Part shown: piece by piece, positions 34,890 through 43,666 of the stretch
Position numbering within the stretch: position 1 is the first letter of the stretch
Layout of the letters: every line of letters starts with the position of its first letter
DNA from: CAVQOB01 sp963714325
GTDB lineage: Bacteria > Pseudomonadota > Alphaproteobacteria > Rhizobiales > Hyphomicrobiaceae
DNA: 64,000 nt
Assembly: GCA_963714325.1 (NCBI GenBank)
Contig: CAVQOB010000035.1
Location: forward strand, 1-64,000
Direction of reading: 5' to 3'
The notes under the pieces: model-generated
Told to the model about the DNA's origin: nothing
The model's input: the letters and a program-made list of their open reading frames with translations, nothing else
The model's database searches: none
Translations under genes and position numbers: made by a program

Positions 34890-35773
34890 CGAGCGCGCCC
34901 CCAGCGGAGCGCGCCGGCGCCAGCCCCGATGACTTGCCGCCACTGCGTGAGGTGATCCGCGAGGCGGAACTCGCCGCCGACAAACGGCTTGGCCAGAACT
35001 TCCTGCTCGATCTCAATCTGACGCGGCGGATTGCGCGGGCGGCGGGACCATTGGCAGGCCGAACTGCGATCGAGATTGGACCGGGACCGGGCGGCTTGAC
35101 GCGCGCGCTGTTTCTCGAAGGCGCCGAACGCGTCGTCGTCATCGAACGGGACACACGCTGCCGTCCTGTCCTCGACACGATCGCCGCCCGTTATCCCGGC
35201 CGCCTCGACGCGCACTTTGCCGACGCGCTATCCTTCGATTGGACAAGCATCGCGCGCACAAGTGCGTCGAAACCCGTCATCGTCGCCAACTTGCCCTACA
35301 ACGTCGCGACGATGTTGCTGATCGGCTGGCTCGAGAGTGATCCCTGGCCGCCGTGGTACGCGTCGATGGTGCTGATGTTCCAGAAGGAGGTTGCCGAGCG
35401 CATCGTCGCCGAGCCTTCGAGCAAGGCTTATGGCCGCCTCTCCGTCATCGCCCAATGGCGCACCACGCCGCGCCTGCTGTTCACGCTGAAGCCCGAAGCC
35501 TTCACGCCGCCGCCGAAAGTGGCATCGGCCGTTGTCGAATTTATCCCGCGCCCAGCGCCGGAGCGCGGCTGCTCGGTGCAAGCGCTGGGCCGCGTGACGG
35601 CGGCAGCCTTTGGTCAGCGCCGCAAGATGCTCCGGCAAAGTTTGAAAGCGCTTCGCGCCGACCCCGAACAGCTGCTCGCCGCCGCCAATATCGACGGCAC
35701 CCGCCGCGCCGAAACGCTGAGCGTCAGCGAGTTCGCGCATCTGGCGTGGGTGCACGAGAAGCTGGCGGTGTGA
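34886..35773 (+). CDS. rsmA: 16S rRNA (adenine-1518/1519 N6)-dimethyltransferase RsmA (KsgA)
   Basis: This 295-residue SAM-dependent enzyme dimethylates two adjacent adenosines near the 3' end of 16S rRNA during 30S maturation. The motifs are KRLGQNFLLD, the SAM-binding IEIGPGPGGLTRAL, VVIERD, the catalytic NLPYNVAT and the C-terminal PPPKVASAVV. The start overlaps the surA stop by 4 bp. Confidence 0.96.
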   Translation: MTSAPPAERAGASPDDLPPLREVIREAELAADKRLGQNFLLDLNLTRRIARAAGPLAGRTAIEIGPGPGGLTRALFLEGAERVVVIERDTRCRPVLDTIAARYPGRLDAHFADALSFDWTSIARTSASKPVIVANLPYNVATMLLIGWLESDPWPPWYASMVLMFQKEVAERIVAEPSSKAYGRLSVIAQWRTTPRLLFTLKPEAFTPPPKVASAVVEFIPRPAPERGCSVQALGRVTAAAFGQRRKMLRQSLKALRADPEQLLAAANIDGTRRAETLSVSEFAHLAWVHEKLAV

Positions 35774-35785
35774 GTGGCGGCTGAC

Positions 35786-36523
35786 CTACTTGATCCCGGC
35801 TACGGCTAGGCGTGCTTTGATATCTGGCGTGTTGAGGTACGCAATGAGAGCGTCCGCAGCACTGCGATTGGCAGTGTCCGCCAATGGCGCCGCGAACAAC
35901 TCGAGGCGTGATTGGACCTCTGCCGGCAATTCGCCGAGCAATAGCAGACGTGTGTCCTCGATCACGAGCGGAGTTGTGCCAACAGCTATCTCGGCGGCAG
36001 TCGCATTGGCGACACGATTAAAGACCTCGTCTGGCCCAAGGCGGACGATTTTGCCGGAAATCGTTGGGGATAGCGACAGCCGCTCAATCACGGTTGCAAA
36101 GTAGTTGCCGGAACCGACGTTGTTGAAGACGACGGCGTCGGCTCGCATCAATGATGCCTTCAGCGCTTCGACGGTCGACACATCGAAGCTTGCTCCACCT
36201 TTCCGGACGGCAAGCGCGAAGCCAGCGCCGCCGATGGATGTGGCCTCGGCGACCTTGGCTTTTCCTGCCGCCTCTAGTTCCTCCAGATATCGCTTGGGCG
36301 TGATGATGACATCGGCCCGCTCGCCTGCAAGAACGCGCTTGTTCAATGCCGGCCCGGGCCCATACACAAATGCGAGATTGTGTCCCGCACTACGTTTGAA
36401 CTCGTCGGCGACCAACAATATTGCTGGTCGAGCCGGGCCATCCACCAGCACCACGAGATCGGCGGCGCTGGCGGTCATTTGCAAAAGGAAAAGACTGGCT
36501 ATCAGTGCAAAAAATGCGCGCAT
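35786..36523 (-). CDS. Periplasmic substrate-binding protein, ModA-like
   Basis: The 245-residue protein has a signal peptide (MRAFFALIASLFLLQMTASA) and a two-lobed type II binding fold like molybdate-binding ModA: VADEFKRSAGHNLAFVYGPG and ADVIITPKRYLEEL, then NVGSGNYFATVIERL. No transporter permease or ATPase gene adjoins, so it may be an orphan receptor or serve a transporter elsewhere. It lies 6 bp behind the peptide-binding protein gene. Confidence 0.8.
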   Translation of the reverse strand: MRAFFALIASLFLLQMTASAADLVVLVDGPARPAILLVADEFKRSAGHNLAFVYGPGPALNKRVLAGERADVIITPKRYLEELEAAGKAKVAEATSIGGAGFALAVRKGGASFDVSTVEALKASLMRADAVVFNNVGSGNYFATVIERLSLSPTISGKIVRLGPDEVFNRVANATAAEIAVGTTPLVIEDTRLLLLGELPAEVQSRLELFAAPLADTANRSAADALIAYLNTPDIKARLAVAGIK

Positions 36524-36529
36524 GACCGC

Positions 36530-38071
36530 TCACTTCTTATCCGTCAGCTCGGTGATGACTGGTCCGAGTTGCAGCGCGCCCTCGAACTTGTAGCCATAAT
36601 CGACGTTCGGCGAACGCGCCCAGACTTGCAGTGCTTCGAACAGCGGCACGGCGCAAACCGCGTCCGAGATCTTCTTCTGTGCCGTCGCCCACAGCGCTTT
36701 CTGCGCCGCCGGATCGGTGGCGACGCGCGCCGCCTCGATCTCACTGTCCGCCACCGCGCAGTGCGAGAAGTTGGTCACCGCCGTCGGCGTCAACACGATC
36801 GATTTCGAGTGGAAGAACTGCGTCAGGTAAACATCGGCGACTGGGAAGCGCGCCGCCGCGTAATAGACGACCTGCGACAGATCCTTGCGGATGTTGGCGT
36901 GGAACGTCTGGTGATCGACAACATCGAGTTGCAGATCAATTCCGGCTTCTTTCAGTTGCGCCTGGACGACCTGCATCGTCGCCAGCATTGTCGGCAACTG
37001 CGTCTGCACCGCCTTGATCTGGATGCCGTTTGGATATCCTGCTTCCGCCAGCAACGCTTTCGCCTTCGCCAGATCACGCTTCTCCATCGGCATTGCCTGG
37101 ATCTGCCCGAGATAACCGATCGGCACCGGCGATTGCGCGGCGGTGGCGACCGCTTTGCCCTTATGGACGGCGAGACCCTCGGGATCGACGGCATAGGCAA
37201 TCGCGCGACGCACACGCACGTCGTCGAGCGGCTTCTGCTTCATGTTGAGGCTGATCATGCCGAGTTCACCTGGCGGCACCGCATCAACCACCACGCCCGG
37301 CTTCTTTTTCATGCGATCGACCCAGAGCTGATCCTGGCGTCCATAGAGCAGGTCGATTTCGCCGGCCTCAAACGCCAAGTCGCGTGAGCTATCAGAAGGA
37401 ATGAACCGATAGAGGATGCGATCGAGCTTTGGTTTGCCCCGGAAATAGCCCTCGTGCGCTTTGAGCGTCACGCTCTCGTTCGGCTTGTAGACCTCGAACG
37501 CGAACGGCCCGGTGCCGATCGGGTTGGTGCGGAAATTCTCGCCGCGCTCTTCCGCCGCCTTCTTCGAGACGATATGGCCGCCGTGATAGTTGGCGACGAT
37601 GCCAAGCAGCGAGGGAATTGGATTCTTGAGCGTGATGCGTACGGTCGAGGCATCAATCGCTTCGATTTTATCGACGCTCGCATAGTCGCCGGAGAACGAT
37701 GATGTCTTGGAACTGGCGGCACGCTGCAAGGAATAGACGACGTCGTCGGCCGTCAACTCGCCGAAGTTGCCGTGGAACTTGACGCCCTTGCGCAGCGTGA
37801 AGGTCCACACCTTTTTGTCCGCCGACAACTCCCACTTCTCTGCCAGATCGGGCTCGATGTCCTCAAGCTTCGCGGAGCCGGGTTTCAGACGCACGAGGCC
37901 GTTGAAGATCCATGACGCGACCGGCTTATCCTGCGTCGTCGTTGCCTTGTGCGGATCGAGTTGGCCGATATCGGCAGCGGCCATGCCAACCGTCAGGGTT
38001 TTCTGGGCCAGTGCGGTCCCAGCGGTCAGCGCCAGGACAGCGCAAGACGCCAATAGGGCTCGAATGATCAT
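36530..38071 (-). CDS. ABC transporter substrate-binding protein, family 5 (peptide/nickel type)
   Basis: The 513-residue exported protein has a signal peptide ending ALTAGTALAQ and the SBP family 5 fold. Typical segments are SWIFNGLVRLKPG, the LTADDVVYSLQRA signature, NPIGTGPFAFEVYKPNESV and DVRVRRAIAYAVD. It would deliver oligopeptides or similar organic solutes to an inner-membrane ABC importer, but permease genes are not adjacent. The upstream gene cluster encodes an amine or opine-type dehydrogenase, so an amino-acid derivative is a plausible ligand. Confidence 0.88.
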   Translation of the reverse strand: MIIRALLASCAVLALTAGTALAQKTLTVGMAAADIGQLDPHKATTTQDKPVASWIFNGLVRLKPGSAKLEDIEPDLAEKWELSADKKVWTFTLRKGVKFHGNFGELTADDVVYSLQRAASSKTSSFSGDYASVDKIEAIDASTVRITLKNPIPSLLGIVANYHGGHIVSKKAAEERGENFRTNPIGTGPFAFEVYKPNESVTLKAHEGYFRGKPKLDRILYRFIPSDSSRDLAFEAGEIDLLYGRQDQLWVDRMKKKPGVVVDAVPPGELGMISLNMKQKPLDDVRVRRAIAYAVDPEGLAVHKGKAVATAAQSPVPIGYLGQIQAMPMEKRDLAKAKALLAEAGYPNGIQIKAVQTQLPTMLATMQVVQAQLKEAGIDLQLDVVDHQTFHANIRKDLSQVVYYAAARFPVADVYLTQFFHSKSIVLTPTAVTNFSHCAVADSEIEAARVATDPAAQKALWATAQKKISDAVCAVPLFEALQVWARSPNVDYGYKFEGALQLGPVITELTDKK

Positions 38072-38167
38072 CGTGTGTTTCCTCGGCTCGGTTTGAGAGT
38101 ACTCGTCCTAGACTGCGCCAAAGTCGCGCGGCTGTCACGGGGGGATTGGCTGGCGGCTTGGATGCTC

Positions 38168-38304
38168 CTAGTACCCACAATCACAAGTGCCTAATACGCA
38201 CCGCTCGACCGATGCGATGGCATCGCTCATCGCGGATGCTCCTGGCGGATCGGCGCGCGGGATCGCGATCAGGCGTGCTAGGGACTGGTGATTGTGGGTA
38301 CTAG
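38168..38304. repeat. 137-bp element with 17-bp perfect terminal inverted repeats (MITE-like)
   Basis: CTAGTACCCACAATCAC at 38168-38184 is the exact reverse complement of 38288-38304. The 103-bp interior is non-coding and contains smaller inverted repeats such as GATGCGATGGCATC. The right end stops 1 bp before the stop codon of the flavoprotein gene. No flanking target duplication is evident, so it may also be a large transcription-termination or regulatory hairpin. Confidence 0.65.
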
Positions 38305-38305
38305 A

Positions 38306-39460
38306 CTATCCCGCGAATTGCCGAGCATTGCCGGCGACTTCGCGGCCAAGCGTTGCAAAGCGATCTATGCGGAAGGCTTCCAGCGGTGTTGCCGACTGGC
38401 CGTGGATCGCGAGTTCAGCCAGCACCTCGCCAACCACCGGGCCGAGTTGGAAGCCGGCGCCGGAGAACCCGAAGGCATGCAGCAGTCCGGGGGTGGTGCA
38501 CGACGCGCCGATGACCGGCAGAGCATCGGGGGTCTCGCCGTCGATACCGGACCACGTCCGTATGACGTGCGCCGACGCCAAGGCCGGCACGATGTCGCGC
38601 AACTTTGGCAGAACGCCGAGCGTCGTCTGCGCCGTCGCGCGCGACCGCCATTGCATCCAGTCGCCAGTGCCGCGCCCGCCACCGAATATGACGTTACCAC
38701 GGGGGATCTGGCGAATGTAGATATCGCCACCGCAGACGCCCATGTTGCGCGTTACGACATAGGGCATCGGCTCCGTCACCACCATGTTCGGCAACATCGC
38801 CGCGAGCGGGACCTGTTCGCCAAACATGGCGGCGATTTTTGCAGCCCCCATCCCAGCGGTGTTGATCAGCTGCGGCGCTGTAACCCGCAATTCGCCGGCT
38901 TCGATTTCGAAACCGGATTGCGTGTGACGGGCGTGCGTGACAGCCGTCTGTTCGCGAACGTCAGCGCCGAGTTTGCGCGCGAGACGCGCATAGGCCGGCG
39001 CCACGACACGCGGATTGGCTTGGCCATCTTCGGGAGAAAACGATGCGCCGATGATCGCTTGTCCGAGCCAAGGATACTCGGCGCGGATGGCGTTCTGACC
39101 GATGATTGTGAGGTCGAGACCGTGCTCACGCGCGATCTGTGCGTAGACCTCGAGGCCGGCCATATCCGCTTCGGTGCGCGCGAGCTTGAGATGGCCGGTC
39201 GCCGCGAATTCCGTATCCTCACCGAGTAGCGTGTTGATGCTGCCCCAGATTGTGCGCGAGCGATGCGCTAAGGCCAATTCTTGTGGTGGGCGCCCCTGCT
39301 GGCGAACGCCGCCGAAATTGACGCCGCTGGCGGCCCCTCCGCACAAATCGCGTTCGAGCAGAACGACGTGCATGCCGGCCTGGCGCAAGTGGACCGCCGC
39401 CGCGCACCCGGCCGTCCCGCCGCCGATGATGGCCACGTCGCAGTTGAGTTGGGTGGTCAT
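38306..39460 (-). CDS. FAD-dependent oxidoreductase, DAO family (beta-type subunit)
   Basis: This 384-residue flavoprotein has an N-terminal FAD-binding IIGGGTAGCAAAVHLRQAG, and SGVNFGGVRQQG and FGFSGAGFQLGPVVGEVLAE typical of DadA/sarcosine-oxidase-beta/HcnC enzymes that oxidise C-N bonds. It overlaps the alpha-type subunit by 4 bp, and a 2Fe-2S protein lies upstream. This trio matches opine oxidase, hydrogen cyanide synthase and D-hydroxyproline dehydrogenase complexes; the substrate cannot be told apart from sequence alone. Confidence 0.85.
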   Translation of the reverse strand: MTTQLNCDVAIIGGGTAGCAAAVHLRQAGMHVVLLERDLCGGAASGVNFGGVRQQGRPPQELALAHRSRTIWGSINTLLGEDTEFAATGHLKLARTEADMAGLEVYAQIAREHGLDLTIIGQNAIRAEYPWLGQAIIGASFSPEDGQANPRVVAPAYARLARKLGADVREQTAVTHARHTQSGFEIEAGELRVTAPQLINTAGMGAAKIAAMFGEQVPLAAMLPNMVVTEPMPYVVTRNMGVCGGDIYIRQIPRGNVIFGGGRGTGDWMQWRSRATAQTTLGVLPKLRDIVPALASAHVIRTWSGIDGETPDALPVIGASCTTPGLLHAFGFSGAGFQLGPVVGEVLAELAIHGQSATPLEAFRIDRFATLGREVAGNARQFAG

Positions 39461-40875
39461 GACGCCCGCTCCAGCGACGCAGTCGTGCCAGCCGGCATGA
39501 TGTCCAAGGGAATGGGCTTGATGGGCGGCTGCGCGCGCAGCCGGCCGGCCATCTCGATGCTGATAGCGCCGGTCCTGGCCAGCATTTCACTCGCAGCAAG
39601 TCCACACATCCGGCCCTGACAGCGCCCCATGCCAATGCGCGTGAAAGCTTTCAATCGATTGACATCGGCGGGTTGCTGCTCGTGCACACTACGCTGCACC
39701 GCGCCACAGTCGATCCCTTCGCAACGGCACAGAGTTGTATCGGGCGCCAGGCCATCGAGCATATGCGCTGGAAACGGATAGGCGGCGTCAAGTCCACGCC
39801 GAAATGTCGCGTACCAGCCGAGCCACATCTCGACGCGGCTGATGCGATCACCATCGACCATCACGCCGGTATCCTCGAGGACAGCCAGTGCCGCGCGTTC
39901 GCCAGCGAGCTCGGCGACATCAGCGCCGCCAATTGCGGCACCATCGCCGGCAAGATAAACCTGCTGCTGTGACGTGCGGCCGGAAACGTCAGTTCGCGGT
40001 TGCCATTGCCGCGCTGTCGCGTCGTAGGCGAAATGACAGCCGGCGAGATCGGCAAGCTGGTTCTCCGAGCGCAGGCCAAATGAGGCCGCCACGGAATCGC
40101 AATCGATGCGATGCTCGACGCCAGCGCGATCTAGATAGATGAGCCCGGCGACACGATCATCGCCGGTCGCTCGAATGGCACGGACACCGTGGACGTATGG
40201 TACCCCTGCCCTGACCGCGCTCGCCATGTAGCGCAGCCCTTTGAGCAGGGTTGATGGCGCCGCAAGCATGCGCGGCAATGCCAGCACTTTCGCTGTGAAC
40301 GGTGTCGCATCGAGAACGACCGCTGGCTTGATGCCAGCCTTGATGTATTGGTGCGCAAGCAAAGGCAAAAGTGGGCCGGCGCCGATCAGCGCGACACGGC
40401 GGCCGATCGCGATACCTTGCGACTTGAGCGCGATTTGTGCGGCGCCCAGTGTGAAGACGCCCGGCAATGTCCAGCCGGGGAATGGCAGCACGCGATCGAC
40501 GGCGCCGGTTGCCAAGATCAATCGATCGGTGATGATCGTCGCCGACCTATCGCCTCGAAGCGTATCGAGATGCAATTTCTCGCCGACGTGCGTGATGTTC
40601 CAGACCAGCGTTTCCGGCCGATAGTCGATGCGTGCGCCGCGTTCGCCAAGGACGGCGTGAATGGCCTGCGCCTTGCGCGCGTCGAGACCATAGATCTCCT
40701 GCGCTGGGCGATTGGCGCCGGCGGGCGGCTGGCGATAGATCTGTCCGCCGCACTGACGCGCCTCGTCAATCAGGATCGGTGTCTGGCCGTGGCGGGACAA
40801 AGTTTCTGCCGCGCGGATCCCGGCCGGCCCAGCGCCGACCACGACGACGTCAACGCGTGGCAACTCATAGCGCAT
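39457..40875 (-). CDS. FAD/NAD(P)-binding oxidoreductase with C-terminal iron-sulfur domain (alpha-type subunit)
   Basis: The start at 40875 gives 472 residues; the frame continues upstream but without family residues. It has a first dinucleotide-binding motif VVVGAGPAGIRAAETL, a second in VALIGAGPLLPLL, and a C-terminal BFD-like cysteine cluster CRCEGIDC...GRCQGRMC for a [2Fe-2S] centre. This is the layout of HcnB/OoxA-type subunits. It overlaps the gene before it by 11 bp and the one after it by 4 bp, so the subunits are translationally coupled. Confidence 0.85.
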   Translation of the reverse strand: MRYELPRVDVVVVGAGPAGIRAAETLSRHGQTPILIDEARQCGGQIYRQPPAGANRPAQEIYGLDARKAQAIHAVLGERGARIDYRPETLVWNITHVGEKLHLDTLRGDRSATIITDRLILATGAVDRVLPFPGWTLPGVFTLGAAQIALKSQGIAIGRRVALIGAGPLLPLLAHQYIKAGIKPAVVLDATPFTAKVLALPRMLAAPSTLLKGLRYMASAVRAGVPYVHGVRAIRATGDDRVAGLIYLDRAGVEHRIDCDSVAASFGLRSENQLADLAGCHFAYDATARQWQPRTDVSGRTSQQQVYLAGDGAAIGGADVAELAGERAALAVLEDTGVMVDGDRISRVEMWLGWYATFRRGLDAAYPFPAHMLDGLAPDTTLCRCEGIDCGAVQRSVHEQQPADVNRLKAFTRIGMGRCQGRMCGLAASEMLARTGAISIEMAGRLRAQPPIKPIPLDIMPAGTTASLERAS

Positions 40876-41173
40876 GCTTGGGCGGCTCCGTGACGATGCT
40901 GAGACCGGGTGTGACCAGAGTTGTGCAGGCTCTGAGGCGCCGGCCATCGGCAGTCGCGACCCAACAATCCTGGCATGCACCCATCAAGCAAAACCCGGCG
41001 CGTGGTACATCAGCGAATTCGAACGTGCGCAATTTGGCACGCGCCAGCAGCACTGCCGTCAATAGGGTATCGCCAGCATGAGCGTCGAATGGCTGACCAT
41101 CGATGATGATCGACACGACCGGACTGGACCGCGCATCAACACGAACGAACAGTCCGGGATGCTCAATGCTCAT
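40865..41173 (-). CDS. (2Fe-2S)-binding protein (gamma-type subunit)
   Basis: The 102-residue protein is a small plant-type ferredoxin-fold subunit. Cysteines lie at FCLMGACQDCWV and RACTTLV, giving the CxxxxCxxC...C pattern, preceded by IIIDGQPFDAHAGDTLL. It resembles HcnA and the small subunit of opine and hydroxyproline dehydrogenases and should carry electrons from the flavin subunits. It overlaps its neighbours on both sides. Confidence 0.86.
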   Translation of the reverse strand: MSIEHPGLFVRVDARSSPVVSIIIDGQPFDAHAGDTLLTAVLLARAKLRTFEFADVPRAGFCLMGACQDCWVATADGRRLRACTTLVTPGLSIVTEPPKHAL

Positions 41174-41352
41174 CGCCGTCGCGCCTCGAGCCAGCGTTCA
41201 AGCCGGCGGGCCGCCGCGACAATGCAACCGGTAAGCAGGCCAAGGCCGAGCGTCATGACCAGAAACGGGATCAGGACGGGCACATAAGCGTAGACAAAAA
41301 ACGCCGCAACGATTGCGCCGGTCGCCAGCATCCAAAGCCGCAGGAAGCTCAT
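41170..41352 (-). CDS. Small membrane protein
   Basis: Starting at ATG 41352 gives 60 residues with two hydrophobic segments (FLRLWMLATGAIVAAFFVYA and VLIPFLVMTLGLGLLTGCIV) and a basic C-terminal tail (RRLERWLEARRR). Both ends overlap neighbouring genes by 4 bp, so it belongs to the dehydrogenase operon. It could anchor the complex or link it to the respiratory chain; no family is recognised. Confidence 0.6.
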   Translation of the reverse strand: MSFLRLWMLATGAIVAAFFVYAYVPVLIPFLVMTLGLGLLTGCIVAAARRLERWLEARRR

Positions 41353-41669
41353 GACGGTGGCCGCTTCCCATGCAGTTGATACCCGGCGTAGGCCCAACCG
41401 AGGCCGAGGATGACCTGGACAACGAAGATGCCAGCGGCCGCCCGCGAGAGTGTCGCGGTGCCGGGAAAGCGCAGGAGTGTCGCCAGATAAATCAGCGCGA
41501 GGCCGCAAAGGGACGCTGCAAACGCGGCAACGATCAGCTTGGCCTTCTGATCTGCCTTCGCCCCCATCACGAACGCGACGCCACCGACGGCCGGATTGAG
41601 TACGGCTGCCGCGAGAACCAGCCAGAGGCTCACGTCATCCTGCAGAGTAGGAGTGATAAACAGGAACAT
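41349..41669 (-). CDS. Membrane protein of unknown function
   Basis: The 106-residue protein has three hydrophobic segments (WLVLAAAVLNPAVGGVAFV, LIVAAFAASLCGLALIYLAT, AAAGIFVVQVILGLGWAYAG). Its stop overlaps the next small membrane gene (ATGA). Sitting between chorismate mutase and the dehydrogenase subunits, it is probably cotranscribed with both. No family is recognised. Confidence 0.65.
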   Translation of the reverse strand: MFLFITPTLQDDVSLWLVLAAAVLNPAVGGVAFVMGAKADQKAKLIVAAFAASLCGLALIYLATLLRFPGTATLSRAAAGIFVVQVILGLGWAYAGYQLHGKRPPS

Positions 41670-41681
41670 GCGGGTCGCCGA

Positions 41682-42011
41682 TCAGCGTTTGGGCGCGTCT
41701 TTCGCTTCGATCTGGTCACGGAGCTTTTCTTCCTCGTACTGGATGAACCAGCCGATCATCTGCCGCCACAACGCTTCGCAAAGATCGGGTGGCACGCCCC
41801 GCTCGGCGGCGCGGGCGCGGACTTTTTCGATCACCTGCTGATTGCGCCAGGGCACGCTCGCTTCCTGGGCGTGCTTGAGTTTGATCTGCCAGGCGCGCTC
41901 GACGTAGCCGAACCGCTCGCCGATCAGATCGACCAGCGCCTTGTCGAGGCGGTCGATTTCGGTGCGGACGTCGGAAAGATCGGCGCAGTCCTTGGGCAGG
42001 CGTACGGTCAT
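41682..42011 (-). CDS. Chorismate mutase, AroQ type
   Basis: The 109-residue all-helical protein matches monofunctional AroQ chorismate mutases. It begins DLSDVRTEIDRLDKALVDLI, then carries the active-site Arg/Lys (GYVERAWQIKLKHA) and ends IGWFIQYEEEKL. It converts chorismate to prephenate for phenylalanine and tyrosine synthesis; an isochorismate-pyruvate lyase activity is a possible alternative for this size class. It sits first in the operon, 12 bp ahead of the membrane-protein gene. Confidence 0.88.
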   Translation of the reverse strand: MTVRLPKDCADLSDVRTEIDRLDKALVDLIGERFGYVERAWQIKLKHAQEASVPWRNQQVIEKVRARAAERGVPPDLCEALWRQMIGWFIQYEEEKLRDQIEAKDAPKR

Positions 42012-42154
42012 GGCTACTATCCCGGATCTAAGGCTCGGGCCGACATAGCACAGGCGGCGCGAGGCGGCGAGAGCAGGGTGATTTGGTCATGGTTGTGCCA
42101 TCGGGCCGTCGCTTAATCGCGGGCGAACGGTGTTGCCAAGGGACGCTGACGGCC

Positions 42155-43013
42155 ATGATCGAACGGAGGATTGCCGCACTGGGAGTGGCGTTGATCGTGC
42201 TGAGCGGCGCTGACGTGGTCCAGGCGCAAGCCCCCGACTATACCTGGCGTCAGGGCCGAACCTCGTCTGCCGCGACCCTCGCCGCACGGATCGAGCCGCC
42301 ACCGGGATGGTCGCGTGCCCCTGTTGACGGCGGATCGTTCGCCGCCTGGCTCCGCGACTTGCCGCTGAAGCCCGTCGACGCACCGGTCCTGCTGCACACC
42401 GGCCAGCCAAAGGCGCGCCAGGATGTCCACACCGCGGTGATCGATATCGATACGGGGACACGCGATCTGCAGCAGTGCGCTGACGCGGTGATGCGACTGA
42501 GGGCTGAATGGTTGTATGCGGCGGGTCGCCAATCCGAGATCACTTTCAACGACACCGGCGGCGCGCAACCGATGCGCTATTCGCGCTGGGTTGACGGCGA
42601 GCGGCCCAAGCCAAGCGGCCGCGTGTTGGTGTGGGCGAGGACGGCCGCACGCGACGCCAGTTACGCCGGGTTCCGCCGCTACATGGATACGGTATTCGCC
42701 TGGGCCGGAACGCATTCGCTAGAACGCGAACTGATGCCGGTCGCCACCAGCGACGTGCGCGCTGGCGACGTGTTTATCAAAGGCGGAATTCCCCGGCCAT
42801 GCCGTGCTCGTCGCCGACGTGGCCATCAATCCGGTGGGTGAGAAGCAACTCTTGCTGGCGCAAAGCTTCATGCCCGCGCAGGACATGCACATCCTGAAGA
42901 CGCCATCGCCGGAGAATGCATCGCCGTGGTTCGCGGTGCCGGCAATGGGCGAGCCGCTGGTCACGCCGGAATGGATATTCCCACCCGGCAGTCTCAGGCG
43001 TTGGCGCAATTAG
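42155..43013 (+). pseudogene. DUF4846 exported protein, frameshifted
   Basis: The first part (signal peptide MIERRIAALGVALIVLSGA, then PPPGWSRAPVDGGSFAAWLR and DVFIKGG) is in one frame, and the conserved end (AVLVADVAINPVGEKQLLLA, then FMPAQDMHIL and TPEWIFPP) is in the next. One extra A in GGCGGAATTCCCC near 42786 accounts for it: removing it gives GGFPGHAVLVADV. Unrepaired, the first frame ends at 42841. DUF4846 proteins are exported and of unknown function. The 3' end overlaps gmk convergently by 4 bp. Confidence 0.75.
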
Positions 43014-43666
43014 AGTGTATCGAGAATGCCGCGCACGAAGCCGTCGAGGCCCGGCTGGCGCTCGCGCTTCAGTCGCTCGGCCGCGAGGATTGCGGTCAGG
43101 TTCGCGTGGCTGCGATCGAGATCCTCATTGATGATCACGTAATCGTATTCGTTCCAATGACTGATCTCGGCAGCCGCCTTCGCCATCCGCCGCGCCACCA
43201 CGTCGGGTGGGTCCTGATTGCGGGACTTCAAGCGGGCTTCCAGCGTCTTACCATCGGGCGGCAGAATGAAGACGCGCACCAAATCCCGCGGCAACGTCGC
43301 GGCTATCTGCTGCGTCCCCTGCCAGTCGATATCGAACAGCACGTCGCGGCCGGCATCGAGCGCTTGGGCTATGGGCTGGCGCGGCGTCGCGTAGTGATGA
43401 TCGAACACCCTCGCCCACTCCAGCAGGTCGCCGCGATCACGGCGGCGAATGAACTCGGCGTCATCGACGAAATAATAGTCGCGGCCTTCGACCTCACCCG
43501 GCCGGGGTTTGCGGGTCGTCACCGACACCGACATGGTGATCGCAGGATCCGCAGCGATCAACCGCTTCGATAACGTCGTTTTACCCGCACCCGACGGCGA
43601 GGACAGCACGAACAGCAGACCGCGTCGCGTGACGCTGGCATTCGGGGATGACATGGCCTCACTCAA
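43010..43666 (-). CDS. gmk: Guanylate kinase
   Basis: This 218-residue cytosolic kinase converts GMP to GDP with ATP. It has a P-loop SSPSGAGKTTLSKRL, the GMP-binding region SVTTRKPRPGEVEGRDYYF and the DIDWQGTQQI motif. It overlaps the yicC-like gene by 8 bp, the usual arrangement in this order. Confidence 0.96.
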   Translation of the reverse strand: MSEAMSSPNASVTRRGLLFVLSSPSGAGKTTLSKRLIAADPAITMSVSVTTRKPRPGEVEGRDYYFVDDAEFIRRRDRGDLLEWARVFDHHYATPRQPIAQALDAGRDVLFDIDWQGTQQIAATLPRDLVRVFILPPDGKTLEARLKSRNQDPPDVVARRMAKAAAEISHWNEYDYVIINEDLDRSHANLTAILAAERLKRERQPGLDGFVRGILDTL

